A stretch of DNA of 32,087 nucleotides from a virus, in the IMG/VR virus record IMGVR_UViG_3300036985_002969, positions 1-32,087 of that record, one strand, 5' to 3'. The notes under the pieces are model-generated. The model searched no databases, was not told where the DNA came from, and was given only the letters and a program-made list of their open reading frames with translations. Positions 30,351 through 32,087 of the stretch are shown here, piece after piece (position 1 is the first letter of the stretch; each line of letters starts with the position of its first letter). Made by a program: the position numbers and the translations under genes.

Positions 30351-30544
30351 TTCACCCCAGCCTGCTCACTCGTGACATTGTTGTCACGCGCAACGATCAA
30401 GCCGATGCCTGCAATGATTGCAGCAACCACGGCGCCCCATTCGGGCACGGTCGATGGATCGTTGTCGAACATTGCCTTCATTGCTGTGCCAACGGCAACG
30501 AGGATCGCGCCAATACCGGCGGTAGTAGTCTTCCAACTATTCAT
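30347..30544 (-). CDS. Holin-like two-TM protein (65 aa)
   Basis: Two membrane helices in a hairpin: about 9-26 (AGIGAILVAVGTAMKAMF) and 36-52 (WGAVVAAIIAGIGLIVA), joined by a short polar turn (DNDPSTVPE) and ending in a charged tail. Size and topology fit class II holins, and similar KTTTAGIGAI...DP...W.A..AAI.AGIGLI proteins are commonly annotated as holins in environmental phages. The ATG overlaps the preceding stop (ATGA) and the stop overlaps the next start. No endolysin gene is seen in this window. Confidence 0.65.
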   Translation of the reverse strand: MNSWKTTTAGIGAILVAVGTAMKAMFDNDPSTVPEWGAVVAAIIAGIGLIVARDNNVTSEQAGVK

Positions 30545-30810
30545 TTGTTGCTCCGTTCGAGGTTGTTGAGTCGGCGCTGAATGTCTTCAAGAGCGCGTTC
30601 CTGCATCGCATCGCTAATAGCGGTGCTTGCTTGCGCCTTTGCAAGATCGTTGACTGCGCCAACCAATTTGTCAAGGTCAGTAGACACTTGAGTCAACTGT
30701 TGATCGCGCTTTCCAACGAAAGTAAACAAGCCAAGAACACCAAGCATCAGGGCCACTAACTGGAGCACCTGAATGATATTGGACATGTTGCTGCGACTAG
30801 GTTCCGACAT
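30541..30810 (-). CDS. Single-TM coiled-coil protein at the head of the leftward operon (89 aa)
   Basis: Begins MSEPSRSNMSNIIQVLQLVALML, with one membrane helix (about 12-31) followed by a long amphipathic coiled coil (TQVSTDLDKLVGAVNDLAKAQ, MQERALEDIQRRLNNLERSNK). This is the topology of holin-associated or Rz-like proteins. ATG 30810 has no Shine-Dalgarno sequence but lies about 3 nt after the start site predicted from the promoter at 30820-30846. ATG 30786 (MSNII) is an alternative start. The in-frame ATG 30900 would run into palindrome copy 4 and is rejected. Confidence 0.7.
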   Translation of the reverse strand: MSEPSRSNMSNIIQVLQLVALMLGVLGLFTFVGKRDQQLTQVSTDLDKLVGAVNDLAKAQASTAISDAMQERALEDIQRRLNNLERSNK

Positions 30811-30819
30811 GGCGCGCGG

Positions 30820-30846
30820 ATTGTATCCACATCGTCCAAACTTCAA
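30820..30846 (-). promoter_or_regulatory. Sigma70-like promoter of the long leftward operon
   Basis: On the minus strand TTGAAG (30846-30841) and TACAAT (30825-30820) are separated by 15 bp, somewhat short of the ideal 17. The predicted start near 30813 puts the transcript start about 3 nt before the ATG at 30810. The two boxes both match 5 of 6 consensus bases or better, and this is the only such pair seen between the RusA-like gene and the operon. The call is from motif matching alone. Confidence 0.5.
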
Positions 30847-30874
30847 CCCCTGATCTTCCCCATAAGGACGCACC

Positions 30875-30909
30875 GACCCCTTGCGGGGGTCACCTGCCAT
30901 GTGGCAGGT
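30875..30909. repeat. Palindrome copy 4 with adjacent GACCCC hairpin
   Basis: The 18-bp palindrome occupies 30892-30909. Immediately left of it, GACCCC (30875-30880) and GGGGTC (30886-30891) form a 6-bp stem with a 5-nt loop. In the leftward direction the two hairpins are consecutive and lie about 46 bp upstream of the operon promoter. They could terminate read-through from the primase/RusA unit or act as an operator. Confidence 0.85.
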
Positions 30910-31266
30910 CTGGTGTTTGGTTTGGGCATCCAGGGTTTACCCTGCCCATCGATCCCACGGACAACCACGGCTCAGATGGAGGGCTTCGGCAGGGTGTCGT
31001 ACGCGCACCGAAGCGGGATCGAAACGACGATTGCTCATCGTTGCATCCGTGACAAACCCACGGACGCGGCAGGGTGCTTGCGTGGCCTCAACCTTCGTCA
31101 GGCAAGCATGACTAGCTTAGTTGTTCAAAAAAACACCCACTACCAAGATCGGATCGGTAATGGGCGCTCTGGGGGAAAAGATGTCGTGGACTTTCGTCCT
31201 AAACCCTCACCTGTCGGGTGCGACAGGTGAGAGTGGGGATTGGAACCCGACCAACCCGAACACACC
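30910..31266. other. 357-nt intergenic region with several hairpins and no gene
   Basis: No credible coding sequence or tRNA is found. It contains CAGGGT-TT-ACCCTG (30931-30944), TCCGTG-ACAAACC-CACGGA (31046-31064) and GGAC/GTCC around a GAAA loop on the minus strand (31188-31199). There are two short CGGCAGGGTG direct repeats (about 30990 and 31067) and an A-run at 31126-31132. The right end holds the terminator-like hairpin at 31206-31231. Function unknown; a replication or regulatory region is possible. Confidence 0.5.
31206..31231 (-). terminator. Terminator-like hairpin after the RusA-like gene
   Basis: CTCACCTGTCG (31206-31216) and CGACAGGTGAG (31221-31231) form an 11-bp perfect stem with a 4-nt loop, located 36 nt downstream of the RusA-like stop. 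Only TTTA follows in the leftward direction, so a weak U-tract. The arms ACCTGTCG/CGACAGGT look like a diverged version of the ACCTGCCA/TGGCAGGT palindrome family. Confidence 0.6.
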
Positions 31267-31770
31267 CTATCGTCGGGAATCTACAAGGTCAATGACCTCG
31301 ACAACGATTCTCGTTGATTTGTCCTTCGATTTCTCTTGTTGCACCTTCAATTGGCAGTACTCGGGGTTGTCCTCAAGGATCACGGACAGTCCGTGTCGGC
31401 TCCTTCCGCGAGGTGACTTCAGCGCATCGAGGATTGGCTTGGCTGCGGCGTACAGGTTGTCGGTGTCATAAGCGCGCTTCCTGTGACCGTAGAACCGAGT
31501 GATCGTCACAGAGACCGGGCATTCGTACTTTGGAAGTGGTGATCCAAGGACAAAGATGTATTGCTCGATCCGCTCACGCCAAGACTTTTGCTTCCTGAAG
31601 TGCCAGCGCATGTACGCGTTCAAAGACGGCATGTCTAGCGGCAAAGTAACGGACCATCCGAGACGAGTGACTTCGAGACCATCTCCGACACCTGCTCCCT
31701 CGTCACTCCTGACCTCTTCCACTCCCTTGCGTCCTTTGCGGGCGGAACGATGATTCCCACTTTCTGACAT
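31267..31770 (-). CDS. rusA: RusA-family Holliday-junction resolvase-like protein (167 aa)
   Basis: RusA cuts four-way DNA junctions during phage replication and packaging. The signature is present: the N-terminal LPLDMPSLNAYMRWHFR block (residues 43-59), the acidic YDTDNL motif (D102, D104, N105) followed by K111 and D115 (KPILDAL), and ILEDN (E133, D134). The order and spacing agree with the metal-binding Asp residues of RusA. The ATG at 31770 has GGAG 7 nt upstream and is therefore preferred, which makes the first 45 codons overlap the primase 3' end by 136 nt in another frame. Residues 1-38 are hydrophilic and probably disordered. Confidence 0.8.
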   Translation of the reverse strand: MSESGNHRSARKGRKGVEEVRSDEGAGVGDGLEVTRLGWSVTLPLDMPSLNAYMRWHFRKQKSWRERIEQYIFVLGSPLPKYECPVSVTITRFYGHRKRAYDTDNLYAAAKPILDALKSPRGRSRHGLSVILEDNPEYCQLKVQQEKSKDKSTRIVVEVIDLVDSRR

Positions 31771-32087
31771 GACTTACTCCGTAGGTGCTGTGCGAGCTTG
31801 CGCGCGCTGTCGATCCCGACATTGTCGGAGTCGCTGATGATGCAGACGGGCCGATTAGAGACGACCTCTTCGACAAGCGCGTGGCTTCCCATCGCGCTGG
31901 GCCTTCCAATCGCATTGAATCCGAGGCTCAACATCGCAGCCGTGTCTGTCGGACCCTCGCAAATCAGAACGCCCTTCTTGATGCAGGGCCATTCTAGTGG
32001 CATGAATAGTCCCTGCCGAGATCCCTTGATTGCCCACTTCTTTCCTGCTTCGGATCGAAGGCGTATTCCGATCAGCCTTTGGCCGAA
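31635..32087 (-). CDS. TOPRIM-domain primase, C-terminal part (partial at right edge)
   Basis: Open at the window edge: the 28 codons before the first in-frame ATG (32003) are open and match the domain, so the true start lies outside. TOPRIM features are GVLICEGPTDTAAML, with the glutamate in the first motif, and CIISDSDNVGIDSARKLA, with the DxD pair of the second. The segment IRLRSEAGKKWAIKGSRQGLF upstream is typical of the fold before TOPRIM in phage primase or primase-helicase proteins. It ends at TAG 31637-31635 inside the RusA-like gene. Whether a helicase domain is attached cannot be told. Confidence 0.8.
   Translation of the reverse strand, partial: FGQRLIGIRLRSEAGKKWAIKGSRQGLFMPLEWPCIKKGVLICEGPTDTAAMLSLGFNAIGRPSAMGSHALVEEVVSNRPVCIISDSDNVGIDSARKLAQHLRSKSCQKVGIIVPPAKDAREWKRSGVTREQVSEMVSKSLVSDGPLLCR

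Noticed and set aside
30811-30900. Longer start (ATG 30900) for the TM/coiled-coil gene
   Set aside because: The ATG lies within palindrome copy 4, the added residues do not resemble a protein domain, and the promoter lies downstream of it.
31180-31231. Resemblance of GGACGAAAGTCC to the GAGGAAAGUCC element of RNase P RNA or to a hammerhead ribozyme core
   Set aside because: Only a short match is present; the other conserved blocks of RNase P RNA and the CUGANGA box of a hammerhead are missing nearby.
31200-31262. tRNA-like T-loop sequence (GGTTCCAATCC) on the minus strand
   Set aside because: The conserved purine after TTC is absent, no matching 5' acceptor arm or anticodon arm could be folded, and the region overlaps the terminator hairpin.
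1-32087. CRISPR arrays, insertion sequences, integrase or attachment sites
   Set aside because: No regularly spaced repeats of the CRISPR kind, no transposase or integrase gene and no flanking inverted repeats were seen; the only repeats are the 84-bp units and the palindromes.

Overview
The window is a segment of a tailed-phage (Caudoviricetes) genome, most likely a short-tailed (podovirus-type) virus of an uncultivated, probably aquatic, bacterium. The evidence is a complete packaging and head block (TerS, TerL, portal, scaffold, HK97-type major capsid protein), a neck/adaptor protein, no recognisable tape measure, sheath or baseplate genes, and very large internal-virion (ejection) type proteins. 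The host cannot be fixed from sequence. The extremely cysteine-rich virion-module protein is unusual, and a Planctomycetes-like host is only a speculation.

Layout. Bases 1-112 are a GC-rich leader with an extended -10 promoter. Bases 113-7464 form a rightward operon: terS, a 39-residue basic peptide, terL, portal, a small conserved protein, scaffold, major capsid protein and a lectin-fold-like surface protein. Bases 7491-7520 are a strong bidirectional terminator between convergent operons. On the minus strand, reading right to left: the 3' part of a TOPRIM primase running off the right edge, a RusA-type resolvase, a 357-nt non-coding spacer (30910-31266), then an almost unbroken operon of overlapping genes. 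That operon begins with a lysis-like cassette (TM/coiled-coil protein, two-TM holin-like protein, two ORFs overlapping in different frames with spanin-like features, a DUF6321-like protein). It continues with small structural proteins, an HNH protein, the adaptor, tail or surface proteins, a 734-residue protein with about 65 cysteines, a zinc-binding protein, a 1007-residue proline-rich protein, a 3894-residue polyvalent-type giant protein and a 51-residue ribbon-helix-helix protein.

How the genes work together. TerS/TerL package DNA through the portal into the capsid, and the adaptor and following proteins build the neck and short tail. The two very large proteins are probably packaged and ejected into the cell. 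They carry a membrane-interaction-like segment, a zincin-like HEMWH site and the C-terminal region typical of polyvalent proteins. Most adjacent genes share ATGA, GTGA, TGATG or TAATG junctions, which implies translational coupling.

Standing out: an 18-bp palindrome (ACCTGCCA-NN-TGGCAGGT) occurs with identical core at four operon-scale positions, one of them inside terS, and a small RHH protein next to one copy could be its reader. The first genes of the two transcription units whose starts are visible appear to be leaderless. The cysteine-rich protein and the giant protein have no close relative that I can name.
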